Program-made: the position numbers and the translations under genes
Notes under the pieces: model-generated
What the model was told of the DNA's origin: nothing
The model's database searches: none
The model's input: the letters and a program-made list of their open reading frames with translations, nothing else
Part shown: positions 10,023 to 19,808 of the stretch, piece by piece
Position numbering within the stretch: position 1 is the stretch's first letter
Layout of the letters: each line of letters begins with the position of its first letter
Source of the DNA: Flavobacterium sp. 83
GTDB lineage: Bacteria; Bacteroidota; Bacteroidia; Flavobacteriales; Flavobacteriaceae
DNA length: 64,000 nt
Assembly (NCBI RefSeq): GCF_000744835.1
Contig: NZ_JQMS01000001.1
Coordinates: forward strand, 1,984,001-2,048,000
Direction: 5' to 3'

Positions 10023-10229
10023 ATGGATTATTGGTATTTAATATGTAGTTTTTCTTGGTTTATATCTGCTTTCGCTTTTTATAAAATTCATAAACTTTGG
10101 CATAAAGACGTTACTGAAAATGATAAGCTTTATAAATGGGATATTAAAGTTAAAAGTTTTGGTAATTGGATGGCCTTAATTCTGTGCATAACAACGGCAA
10201 TAGTGTATTTTTTCAAGGCAATAGGGTAG
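10023..10229 (+). CDS. Small two-helix membrane protein, function unknown
   Basis: A 68-residue reading frame with two hydrophobic segments (about 3-21, LICSFSWFISAFAFY, and 50-66, MALILCITTAIVYFF) around a charged loop. It begins 8 bp after the GreA-like gene in the same direction, so it could be co-transcribed. No family is recognised. It could be a chance frame, but composition and spacing look gene-like. Confidence 0.5.
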   Translation: MDYWYLICSFSWFISAFAFYKIHKLWHKDVTENDKLYKWDIKVKSFGNWMALILCITTAIVYFFKAIG

Positions 10230-10239
10230 TTTTATATAA

Positions 10240-10280
10240 AATCCGTGATGCTTGCATCCGTTTTATCCGTGTTCCATTCT
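10240..10280. repeat. Degenerate ATCCGTG/ATCCGTT repeat
   Basis: Three related words (ATCCGTG, ATCCGTT, ATCCGTG) follow each other within 40 bp in the gap before the gat operon. Strings like this recur between genes in Bacteroidota. The rest of 10281-10457 holds only AT-rich leader sequence. Confidence 0.35.
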
Positions 10281-10412
10281 TCGTAATTGTGCTTCATTTT
10301 ACAACAATCCAACATATTATAACAAAATTAAACATAATGTTAAATTACTATCTTCTTTGGTTGAAAACTATCTAAATCATTAAAAAATAGAAATCCCTAA
10401 TAAAACTTTTCG

Positions 10413-10420
10413 TAAATTCG
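10413..10420 (+). promoter_or_regulatory. Probable -7 element of the gat operon
   Basis: TAAATTCG, one base off TAnnTTTG, lies 38 bp before the gatC start in a context (TTCGTAAATTCGCGACC) typical of Flavobacterium promoters. No convincing -33 TTG is present. Confidence 0.35.
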
Positions 10421-10457
10421 CGACCTTAAAAGTTTGACTTTAAAACGAAACGAAATT

Positions 10458-10727
10458 ATGAGCAAAACAATGACAGTCGACATCTTGTCGAGTATTAAAG
10501 GAGCACAGCCCTCAGAGTCCGTGAACCAATTATTTGAGGTAATTAAAAATGCAATTCCAACAAATAATAATGCTGCAAATAATGTCAATCATAATTGTGT
10601 GTTAGTAAGTGATTTAAGAGAAGATGTTGTAATAGAGAGTTCGGCTATTGAGAAACAAATAATTTTAGAAAATTTCCCGAACAAGAAAAATGGTTTTTTA
10701 GTTGTTGCTAAAGTTATAGAAGGATAA
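10458..10727 (+). CDS. gatC: Divergent GatC-like subunit of Asp/Glu-tRNA amidotransferase
   Basis: An 89-residue protein. The C-terminal half (about 48-88) follows the GatC pattern: a LRED motif (SDLREDVV), a short helix ending LENFPNKKNGFLVV, and terminal AKVIEG, matching the family's LREDxV...NAPE...GFFxVPKVIE. The N-terminal half lacks the usual helical GatC start and carries an Asn/Ala-rich stretch instead. GatC wraps around GatA and stabilises the GatA-GatB interface. The gene ends 1 bp before gatA, the classic gatCAB order, which strongly supports the call. ATG at 10458 is chosen over an upstream in-frame TTG at 10434. Confidence 0.72.
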   Translation: MSKTMTVDILSSIKGAQPSESVNQLFEVIKNAIPTNNNAANNVNHNCVLVSDLREDVVIESSAIEKQIILENFPNKKNGFLVVAKVIEG

Positions 10728-10728
10728 A

Positions 10729-12126
10729 ATGGATTCTCAAATAAAAAAAATACACCAACAATTGGTGTCAAAACAAATAACTTGCACCGCATTGGTACAA
10801 GAAAAATTAGACTTACTTAAACAAAACACTTATAATACGGTAAATTCTTTGTTAGACACTTTGGCCTTGGATTTAGCGTCTAAAGTGGATGCTAAAATTG
10901 CAAATGGTGAAACAATAGGTTTGTTAGAAGGAATTCCTTTCGGAATTAAAGATGTTTATATGTTGCAAGGAACTTACACTACTGCAAGTTCTGATTTCTT
11001 GAAAAATTATAAATCGCCTTACACGGCTACTGCTATTCAAAAATTATTGGATGCAGGCGCTATTCCATTAGTAAAAGAAAATTGTGATAGTTTTGGTCAC
11101 GGTTCTTCTAGTGAAAACACCATTTTTGGTGCTGTAAAAAATGCTGTCGATCCAACATTGGTTGCCGGAGGTTCCAGCGGAGGTTCTGCGGTTAATGTTG
11201 CTAAAGAATATACTGTATTTTCTATCGGTGGCGACACCGGAGGTTCTATTCGTCAGCCTGCGGGATACAACCATATTTACGGTTTAAAACCAACTTACGG
11301 AAGAATTTCTCGATACGGTCTTATGGCTTATGCATCCTCTACAGATTGTGTTGGTCCTTTGGCAAAGTCAATTGAAGATATTCGAATTGTGTTGAATGTA
11401 ATGAGTGGAAAAGATCCAAAAGATCAAACTTCAGTCGCTTCAATGGAAATTAATGAAGATGCGATTGCAACTTCTGCTGTAAAAACAGTTGGTTATTTTA
11501 AAAATTTTATCGAAAGTGACGCTATTGATGCACAAATAAAAGCTGATTTTTTAGCGACTATCGAAAAACTGAAAGCCAAAGGAATTGCAGTAAAAGAATT
11601 AGACTTTTTTAAATCGGATATTTTAGTTTCGACTTATTATACGCTAGCAATGGCGGAAACAGCTTCTAATTTATCTCGTTTAGACGGAACAAATTACGGA
11701 AATCGAATTGAAGGGGAGAATTTGATTGATACTTATGCTGTTACCCGTTCTGAAAACTTTTCGGAAGAAACAAAGCGTAGAATTGTAGGAGGAAACCAGG
11801 TATTGTCTCAAGGTTTTTCTGATGAAATCTATTTGAAAGGATTGGCTTTAAGAGATCAAATTTCGGAGAACTTCAGTAAAGATTTTAAGGAAGTTGATGT
11901 TATTTTATCACCAGTTACACCAAGCACTCCGCCTAAAATTGGAGACAGTTTGAAAGATCCTTTGGCGATGTATTTGTCAGATGCTTATACGGTTGGTTTT
12001 AGTTTAGGGCAATTACCAACTTTGACCGTGCCTCAAGGAACAAGCACTGGACTGCAAATTACAGCAGCAAAAAACAATGATGAATTAGTGTTGAAGTTCG
12101 CAAACTTCTTAAAAGATACAATATAA
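10729..12126 (+). CDS. gatA: Asp-tRNA(Asn)/Glu-tRNA(Gln) amidotransferase subunit A
   Basis: A 465-residue amidase-signature enzyme that releases ammonia from glutamine and passes it to GatB for amidation of misacylated tRNA. The Ser-cisSer-Lys triad is visible: Lys74 in GIPFGIKDVY, Ser149 in AGGSSGGSA and nucleophile Ser173 in GDTGGSIRQP. The conserved GLKPTYGRISRYGLMAYASS block follows. Length is near normal (about 480). It starts 1 bp after gatC, and its stop overlaps the next ATG by one base (TAATG), so the three genes form a tightly coupled operon. Confidence 0.95.
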   Translation: MDSQIKKIHQQLVSKQITCTALVQEKLDLLKQNTYNTVNSLLDTLALDLASKVDAKIANGETIGLLEGIPFGIKDVYMLQGTYTTASSDFLKNYKSPYTATAIQKLLDAGAIPLVKENCDSFGHGSSSENTIFGAVKNAVDPTLVAGGSSGGSAVNVAKEYTVFSIGGDTGGSIRQPAGYNHIYGLKPTYGRISRYGLMAYASSTDCVGPLAKSIEDIRIVLNVMSGKDPKDQTSVASMEINEDAIATSAVKTVGYFKNFIESDAIDAQIKADFLATIEKLKAKGIAVKELDFFKSDILVSTYYTLAMAETASNLSRLDGTNYGNRIEGENLIDTYAVTRSENFSEETKRRIVGGNQVLSQGFSDEIYLKGLALRDQISENFSKDFKEVDVILSPVTPSTPPKIGDSLKDPLAMYLSDAYTVGFSLGQLPTLTVPQGTSTGLQITAAKNNDELVLKFANFLKDTI

Positions 12127-15100
12127 TGGAATTGGAGCAATTAACTGCGGCTTTAAAAGCCCACGATTTAGAATTGGTAATTGGACTGGAAACTCACGTT
12201 CGATTGAATACCAAAACCAAGTTGTTTTGTTCTTGTCCAAATCAAGAAATAGAAACACCTAACGAAAATATTTGTTCGGTTTGTACGGGACAAATGGGTA
12301 TTTTACCAGCTTTAAATAAAGAAGCAATTATAAAAGCGATTTATTTTGGAAAAGCGGTGGATTCGTCATTTAGTAATGAAGTAATATCCTGGGATAGAAA
12401 ACATTACGAATATCCTGATAATCCCAAAAATATTCAAATAACACAATTTCACAATCCAATAATTCCTGACGGACACGTATCTTGTTACCGAAATGATGGT
12501 ACTCAATTTACTGTGAATTTAACTCAGGTACATATTGAGGAGGATGCTGCAAAGTTGATGCACGAAAAGAAAATTTCGTTAGTCGATTTTAACAAAGCGG
12601 GTGTTCCGTTGATCGAAATTGTTACGGAACCTTGTGTCAGAAATATTGAAGATGCTTCAACTTACGCACAATATATTCAACGTATTGTTCAAAACTTAGG
12701 AATCTCTGAAGCAAATCTGGAAAAAGGAGAATTCAAATCGGATGTTTCGGTGTCTTTGCGCAAAAAGCATTCTTACGAATTAAATCCAAGAACTGAAATC
12801 AAAAACTTGAACTCGTTTAAGTTTATGGTGGAAGCTTTGAAAGAGGAAGTAGAAAAACAGTTTAATTATTTTATTGAAAATAAAGAGTTTCGTCCAGATC
12901 AAACTACCGTATTATGGGATGCTGATTTAAAGCAAACCAAAGTAATGCGTAAAAAAGAATTTGAAGCGGATTATCGTTTTATTTCGGAACCCGATTTACC
13001 TTTTGTAAATATTAAAAAAGAAATCGAGGCTATTAAAGTGGATACAAGCGCATTGCCTTATGCTGTTGAATCTATTTTGATTAACGGTGGTGTTTTGCCA
13101 CAAGATGCTAAATTTTTCACAGCCGATAAGTTGCGTTCGCAAACATTTGTAGAAATAAATAATGAAATCAAAGATCCTTCGTTTGTTGCTAAAACATTGG
13201 CAAACAATATAAAAGCCGAAGATTACGCTGAAATTCATAGTATTGCTCATTTAACTGATATTTTCAAATTATTCAAAGCGGAGAAAATCACGGCAGTTTT
13301 AGTTCAAAATGCGATAACGGCTTATTTGAAAGATAGAACTTTTGACTACAATAAGTACTTTGCAGAAAATACTATTTCAGAAGATAAAATCCAGGAAGTT
13401 ATAGCTACTGTAATTTTAGAAAATGAGGCTGTTGCCAATGATATTAAAGCAGGTGACCAAGGAAAAGCAGGAATTTTAGTTGGTAAAGTTTTAGGTGTTA
13501 TTGGAAAAGGTGCCAATGGAAAAGTAATTCGCCAAATTATTTTAGACAAATTAGGAGCTGATGCAATTTTAGAAAAAAATACTGTAGGGACAAGTCGCGA
13601 CTTGTCAGTACTAGTTGCAGAAAATAAAGAAAATCAAGAAGAATCGCTTACTGAAATTCCTATTATTATAAAAGATAGTTATAGAACACATAAAATTTCG
13701 CAATTATCAGAAGAAAGTATCCAAGAAGAAGTGGTATTGTCTGGTTGGGTTGCTAGTGTTCGGGATCACGGTGAATTGATGTTTATTGATTTGCGTGATT
13801 CGAGTTATGAGATTTTTCAAGTACGAATCAGTAGAGAATCATTTCCTAACATAGATGAGTTGGTGAAATTGAAACCAGAATCTGTAATTTCAGTAACTGG
13901 AATTGTTGTTGGACGTAATGAAGATGATTATAATGCAGGATTACGTACCGGTAAAATTGAATTGGAAACTTCGGCTTTAGAGATTTTAAACTTATCTAAA
14001 ACATTGCCTTTTGAGATTAAAAGAGCAGCAAAAACGAACGAAGCAATTCGTTTTCAATATAAGTTCTTGGATCATAGAAATGAAGAAGTACGAAGAGCGA
14101 TCGTAAACCGTCATAAAGTAATTAAATTATTGCGTGACATTTTGGATGAAGAAGAATTCTTAGAAATTGAAACCCCAATTTTAAGTGCAGGAACTGATGA
14201 AGGAGCACGTGAATTTATTGTTCCTACACGTAAAGGATCTGGGTTGTTTTATACCTTGCCACAAGCGCCACAGCAGTTTAAACAGATGTTGATGGTAAGT
14301 GGTTACGAAAAGTATTTCCAAATTGCGCGTTGTTTTAGAGATGAAGATTCTCGTGGCGATCGTCAGCCGGAATTTACGCAATTGGATATGGAAATGGCAT
14401 TTGCCTGTATGCAACAAATTATAGATTTAAACACAAAAATGTTTAATGAAGTAGTGAAAAAAATATATGGCAACAAATGGATTTTACGTCCGTTTGAAGT
14501 GATTACTTATAAAGATGCAATGGATTTCTATGGTTGTGACAGACCTGATTTACGTTATGGTTTGAAAATGCAAGACATTACCGCTATCGTAAAAGACACC
14601 ACTTTCCAAGTATTTAGTAAGCCTATTGAAGAGGGTGGAATTGTGAAATGTATCAAGGTTTCGGCTAAAGAACAAGGGAATAAACGTATGTCTAAGGGGC
14701 AAATCGAAAACCTTACCGCTATTGCACAACAGCACGGTTTAGGTGGATTAGCTTATATTATTGTAAATGAAGACGAATTGCAATCGCCAATTATTAAGTT
14801 TTTAGGTGAAGAAATTGCAGCTGGAATTATAAAGGCTACCAATGCACAAGTGGGTGATATTGTATTCTTTTCAGCAGCAGATTATGCTACGGCTAACAAA
14901 GCATTGGATGCTGTTCGTCAAGAATTGGGTAAAATGTTACACTTAATTAATCCGAAGGAATTATGTCCGGCTTGGGTAGTTGATTTTCCAATGTTTGAAA
15001 AAACGGATGAAGGGAGATGGACGTTTACACACAATCCTTTTTCGATGCCCGCTATTTATGATTTGCAAAAACATATGAATGGTAATGAAGAAGAAATCGG

Positions 15101-15461
15101 AACCATTATTGCGCAACAATACGATATAATTTTAAACGGTTACGAAATTGGTGGAGGATCAGTTCGAGCACATAAATCGGAGATTTTAGAAGCAACTTAT
15201 AGAAATATGGGTTACAATAAAGAAGAAATGATAAAAAGTGTTGGAACGATGTACAAAGCGTTTCAATACGGTGCACCACCACACGGAGGAATTGCTTGGG
15301 GAATTGACCGTTTGATGATGATTTTAGAGAAAAAAGCATCTATTAGGGAAGTAATGGCTTTCCCAAAGACGGGAAGCAGCGAAGATTTATTATTTGGCGC
15401 ACCATCGCTTTTATCGGATAAAAAGGTAGAAGAAATGAATGTGAAGATTATGAGGAAATAA
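12126..15461 (+). CDS. gatB-aspS: Fused GatB / aspartyl-tRNA synthetase (GatB-AspRS)
   Basis: A 1111-residue two-enzyme protein. Residues 1 to about 490 are GatB, the tRNA-dependent amidase: IGLETHVRLNT, zinc cysteines Cys35, Cys37, Cys50 and Cys53, VHIEEDAAKLMH, and a YqeY-like tail with GKANGKVIRQ-type sequence. Residues about 515-1111 are a full bacterial AspRS: OB anticodon domain, class II motif 2 (FRDEDSRGDRQPEFTQLD), GAD insertion, and motif 3 (GGIAWGIDRLMMIL). His548 in VRDHGELMF sits where non-discriminating AspRS has His and E. coli AspRS has Leu, so it probably charges both tRNA(Asp) and tRNA(Asn). The fusion would hand Asp-tRNA(Asn) directly to the amidase. Confidence 0.95.
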   Translation: MELEQLTAALKAHDLELVIGLETHVRLNTKTKLFCSCPNQEIETPNENICSVCTGQMGILPALNKEAIIKAIYFGKAVDSSFSNEVISWDRKHYEYPDNPKNIQITQFHNPIIPDGHVSCYRNDGTQFTVNLTQVHIEEDAAKLMHEKKISLVDFNKAGVPLIEIVTEPCVRNIEDASTYAQYIQRIVQNLGISEANLEKGEFKSDVSVSLRKKHSYELNPRTEIKNLNSFKFMVEALKEEVEKQFNYFIENKEFRPDQTTVLWDADLKQTKVMRKKEFEADYRFISEPDLPFVNIKKEIEAIKVDTSALPYAVESILINGGVLPQDAKFFTADKLRSQTFVEINNEIKDPSFVAKTLANNIKAEDYAEIHSIAHLTDIFKLFKAEKITAVLVQNAITAYLKDRTFDYNKYFAENTISEDKIQEVIATVILENEAVANDIKAGDQGKAGILVGKVLGVIGKGANGKVIRQIILDKLGADAILEKNTVGTSRDLSVLVAENKENQEESLTEIPIIIKDSYRTHKISQLSEESIQEEVVLSGWVASVRDHGELMFIDLRDSSYEIFQVRISRESFPNIDELVKLKPESVISVTGIVVGRNEDDYNAGLRTGKIELETSALEILNLSKTLPFEIKRAAKTNEAIRFQYKFLDHRNEEVRRAIVNRHKVIKLLRDILDEEEFLEIETPILSAGTDEGAREFIVPTRKGSGLFYTLPQAPQQFKQMLMVSGYEKYFQIARCFRDEDSRGDRQPEFTQLDMEMAFACMQQIIDLNTKMFNEVVKKIYGNKWILRPFEVITYKDAMDFYGCDRPDLRYGLKMQDITAIVKDTTFQVFSKPIEEGGIVKCIKVSAKEQGNKRMSKGQIENLTAIAQQHGLGGLAYIIVNEDELQSPIIKFLGEEIAAGIIKATNAQVGDIVFFSAADYATANKALDAVRQELGKMLHLINPKELCPAWVVDFPMFEKTDEGRWTFTHNPFSMPAIYDLQKHMNGNEEEIGTIIAQQYDIILNGYEIGGGSVRAHKSEILEATYRNMGYNKEEMIKSVGTMYKAFQYGAPPHGGIAWGIDRLMMILEKKASIREVMAFPKTGSSEDLLFGAPSLLSDKKVEEMNVKIMRK

Positions 15462-15487
15462 GGGGATTGTAATTTTAAAATTATTAG

Positions 15488-15515
15488 ACAAAACCGAGCA
15501 ATTGCTCGGTTTTGT
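15488..15515 (+). terminator. Terminator of the gat operon
   Basis: A perfect 28-bp palindrome (arm ACAAAACCGAGCAA) lies 27 bp after the gatB-aspS stop and is flanked by A/T runs, so it could end transcription from either side. Confidence 0.75.
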
Positions 15516-15622
15516 TGTTTTGACTTGTTTTGTTTTTTCTCGTTGGTGTTTAAAAATTAAGAGAAGTTTTTACTGTGGAGTTTTTTAAATCAATAGGATG
15601 AACAACAACTAGAAAGCCTGAT

Positions 15623-16291
15623 TTATTTTTTCAACAATTCTAATTCAAGCTTATTGAGAAAATTATGAATTTCTCCCAATAAAATTTCATTCGTTTCATC
15701 ACAAAAAATGAAATCATTAGAAATTTTAAATCTTTTCAATCCTTTTTCTGAAATTTCACTTTCTGTAAGGTGTGCAATTTTATTTCTAATTTTATATGCC
15801 AATATTAAATTTTTCCAACTTTCATCATTCTCAATATCAAAATCTAAATTTAACCTTAATTTTAAAAAAAAGAAAATGGCATAAAATATTCCTTTTTTGT
15901 TCCTGTTTTCAAATTTAACTGAAAATTCAATACTTAAATCTTTGCAGAGTTCACGAAGACCATCTTCTAAATGTGAAATAATCATAATGAAATTTGATTT
16001 TCTTTTTAGATCAGGAAAATAATCAATAAATATGTCATCTAAAGCGAATGTTTGATCGTCAACTCCTTCATAATGTGCTATAATGCCTGTTTGATCTTCA
16101 CCTATTTCATATTCAATATTTTCTTTACCGTAAAGATATTTGATTTTAGAATCTTTAATTTCTTCGGTGCTTAATTTTATGAATGAAGTCAAAAGTTCAA
16201 GTTCATATTTAAAATGATTTGAATACCACTTTCGTGGCAGGTTTAAATGAAACTTCGCAGTAAATGGTGCTCTATTATTAATGTCATCCAT
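15623..16291 (-). CDS. Hypothetical protein with an HEPN-type R-x4-H motif
   Basis: A 222-residue protein of no recognised family. Its C-terminal helical half carries Arg169-Asn-Lys-Ile-Ala-His174 (AYKIRNKIAHLTESE), the Rx4-6H signature of HEPN domains, many of which are RNases in toxin-antitoxin and abortive-infection systems. The N-terminal half (1-100) is mixed alpha/beta and unassigned. No signal peptide or membrane segment. It is an isolated gene pointing toward aspS and is flanked on its 5' side by a decayed copy of the aspS 3' end, which suggests it arrived by insertion. RNase activity is inferred from the motif alone. Confidence 0.65.
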   Translation of the reverse strand: MDDINNRAPFTAKFHLNLPRKWYSNHFKYELELLTSFIKLSTEEIKDSKIKYLYGKENIEYEIGEDQTGIIAHYEGVDDQTFALDDIFIDYFPDLKRKSNFIMIISHLEDGLRELCKDLSIEFSVKFENRNKKGIFYAIFFFLKLRLNLDFDIENDESWKNLILAYKIRNKIAHLTESEISEKGLKRFKISNDFIFCDETNEILLGEIHNFLNKLELELLKK

Positions 16292-16314
16292 AAAATTGAT
16301 TATTGAGATTTATT

Positions 16315-16421
16315 GATTTTCAAAAAAAAACAGGAATTAGCAAAGATTTATTAACGGTATCCTTTCTTTTTTTTTCTTACAAAAAGATAGAAGAAATGAA
16401 TGTGAAAATTATAAGGGAATT
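16315..16421 (+). pseudogene. Decayed duplicate of the aspS 3' end
   Basis: Read on the plus strand, this stretch aligns with the last about 30 codons of gatB-aspS. It reads KKTGISKDLL, then a diverged, T-rich middle, then KKIEEMNVKIIRE, against PKTGSSEDLL...KKVEEMNVKIMRK in the intact gene. At DNA level 16381-16418 matches 15420-15457 at about 34 of 38 positions, and the diverged middle keeps the same length. It has no start and no matching stop. Together with the real aspS tail it brackets the HEPN-motif gene. Confidence 0.7.
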
Positions 16422-16551
16422 AAGTTTAGTATCTATGAAAAGTTAAAAAGTGCTTTTGTATCGAGAGATATAAATCCACTTTTGTTGTTTCTTAACTTTA
16501 TCAAAAAAAAATTTAGTAGTTAGATTCTAAAAAAATCAATATTGTAACCTA

Positions 16552-17280
16552 TTATTTTTTATCTGATTTCATCTTTAATTCTTTAATGTATAATAACATA
16601 ATACTATCCTTTTTCGTTAAGGCATCTTGTAATCGTGATATTTTTAAATCCTTATCTTTTATGCTTTCTAATGCTTTTTCAATATTTTCAGCGCCTTTGG
16701 CTGTCAATATTGTCATATCTTTTGAAATATAAGTTAAGTCTTTTTGCTGCACTTTTAAAGATTCTATTGTTTCTATTAAAATTTTATTTTCATTTTTGTA
16801 TTTATTGAGCTCGTTTTGTAAAGATAATATTGTAGAATTTAATTTTGTTGATGAAACAGTAGATCTTAGCGGAAGATAGCAGTGTTCAACTTTTAGTATT
16901 ATTCCGTTTAAATTCAATTGATAAATAGAATTATCATCATTAGAACTCCAAGTATGGTCGTCAATTTTAACTGCTATCGTATTAAGTGTTTTATAATAAG
17001 AATCGGCAACAAAATTAGGGCAGTTGTAAACGATATAATAGCATTTACCAGTTTTACGATCTAAATGGTAATTAGCAAGTGCCTGTGGAGGTTTACCATA
17101 ATCAGTATTCAAGTTAGGATTATAAAATAATATAATTGAAGAATCATTAATTACCTTGTTAAAATATTCTCCCTGACCTTTTATTATTTGTTTTTCAGTA
17201 TATCCTAGTTGAGCATATCCTGAAATATTTGAAAACAATATATAAACGAAAAGAATTGTTTTTAGTAAATTATGTATCAT
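16552..17280 (-). CDS. Exported protein with C-terminal coiled coil, function unknown
   Basis: A 242-residue protein with a signal peptide (MIHNLLKTILFVYILFSNI..., cleavage near SGYAQ, about residue 23). A globular part (about 25-145) contains two cysteines (GKCYYIVYNCPN) and is followed by a heptad-rich coiled coil from about 150 to the end (LQNELNKYKNENKILIETI). No family recognised. It stands alone between the aspS-tail remnant and the methyltransferase remnant, in the accessory pocket before gyrB, and may be part of the same inserted stretch. Confidence 0.65.
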   Translation of the reverse strand: MIHNLLKTILFVYILFSNISGYAQLGYTEKQIIKGQGEYFNKVINDSSIILFYNPNLNTDYGKPPQALANYHLDRKTGKCYYIVYNCPNFVADSYYKTLNTIAVKIDDHTWSSNDDNSIYQLNLNGIILKVEHCYLPLRSTVSSTKLNSTILSLQNELNKYKNENKILIETIESLKVQQKDLTYISKDMTILTAKGAENIEKALESIKDKDLKISRLQDALTKKDSIMLLYIKELKMKSDKK

Positions 17281-17462
17281 AATTATTTTAAGAATAAGGA
17301 ATTTAATTATAATGTATTAATGTTTAATTGTTCGTAAGTATTTTTTTTGAATTTATGAAGTTACTTTAACAAAGTTAACAAAATAGCGTTTGTTTTATTG
17401 TCTGAATTTGAAAATTTCTTACAGAAAGTAGATAATAAGCACGAGTATTATTTTTATGTTGT

Positions 17463-17672
17463 CATTGTAATTGTTTTTTGAAATTGAAATTTTACGACCT
17501 AGGTTTATTGCGACCTCTATCATAAAGAACAATACTTCCTGCAACAGATACATTCAAGCTTTTTTCAGATTTGAATTTTACTAAATAATGGCATCTCGGT
17601 GTTTGTTTTGAAAATTTGTTTTTTTATAGCCATTGTAATTGACATTGCAATTGATTTTTGCCATTGAAATTG
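17463..17672. repeat. Short CATTGnAATTG repeats bracketing a gene remnant
   Basis: Four copies of the 11-mer CATTGnAATTG occur at 17463-17473, 17631-17641, 17643-17653 and 17662-17672. Three are clustered 3-20 bp apart, while the first lies on the other side of the methyltransferase remnant. Spacing is irregular and there are no unique spacers of constant length, so this is a degenerate intergenic repeat and not CRISPR. Confidence 0.5.
17492..17626 (-). pseudogene. 3' remnant of a TrmH/SpoU-family RNA methyltransferase gene
   Basis: On the minus strand this short frame reads ...TPRCHYLVKFKSEK followed by SLNVSVAGSIVLYDRGRNK and a stop at 17494-17492. SLNVSVA-(A/G)-x-I-x-L-Y is motif 3 of SPOUT (TrmH/RlmB) 2'-O-methyltransferases, which forms the knotted S-adenosylmethionine site and lies at the protein C-terminus. 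The upstream domain is missing: an in-frame stop lies just above 17626. Only about 44 codons remain, so this is a dead fragment. No intact copy is in the window. Confidence 0.6.
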
Positions 17673-17726
17673 ACACTTTTTGTTAATAACTTAACTGCTT
17701 AAAAAGTGATTTTAACGGTAATATAA

Positions 17727-19730
<2,004 letters not shown>

Positions 19731-19737
19731 TTAAAAA

Positions 19738-19800
19738 GTTTATTCGTTGATTTGGTTATTTGTTTAATCGATTCAACGGCTAGACAATAACCGAATAAAC
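19738..19800. repeat. Inverted repeat before mdh, related to one before valS
   Basis: Nested arms GTTTATTCG/CGAATAAAC (19738-19746, 19792-19800) and GGTTATT/AATAACC (19754-19760, 19786-19792). A related element with ATTCGTTTAA arms lies just before valS. Each sits 9-11 bp before an ATG and probably folds in the mRNA leader. Confidence 0.5.
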
Positions 19801-19808
19801 ATAAAAAT

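Noticed and set aside
10166..10375. 69-codon frame before the gat operon
   Set aside because: It overlaps the small membrane protein out of frame and runs through the ATCCGTG repeat.
17463..17672. CATTGnAATTG repeats as a CRISPR array
   Set aside because: The unit is only 11 bp, spacing is irregular, and no cas genes are present.
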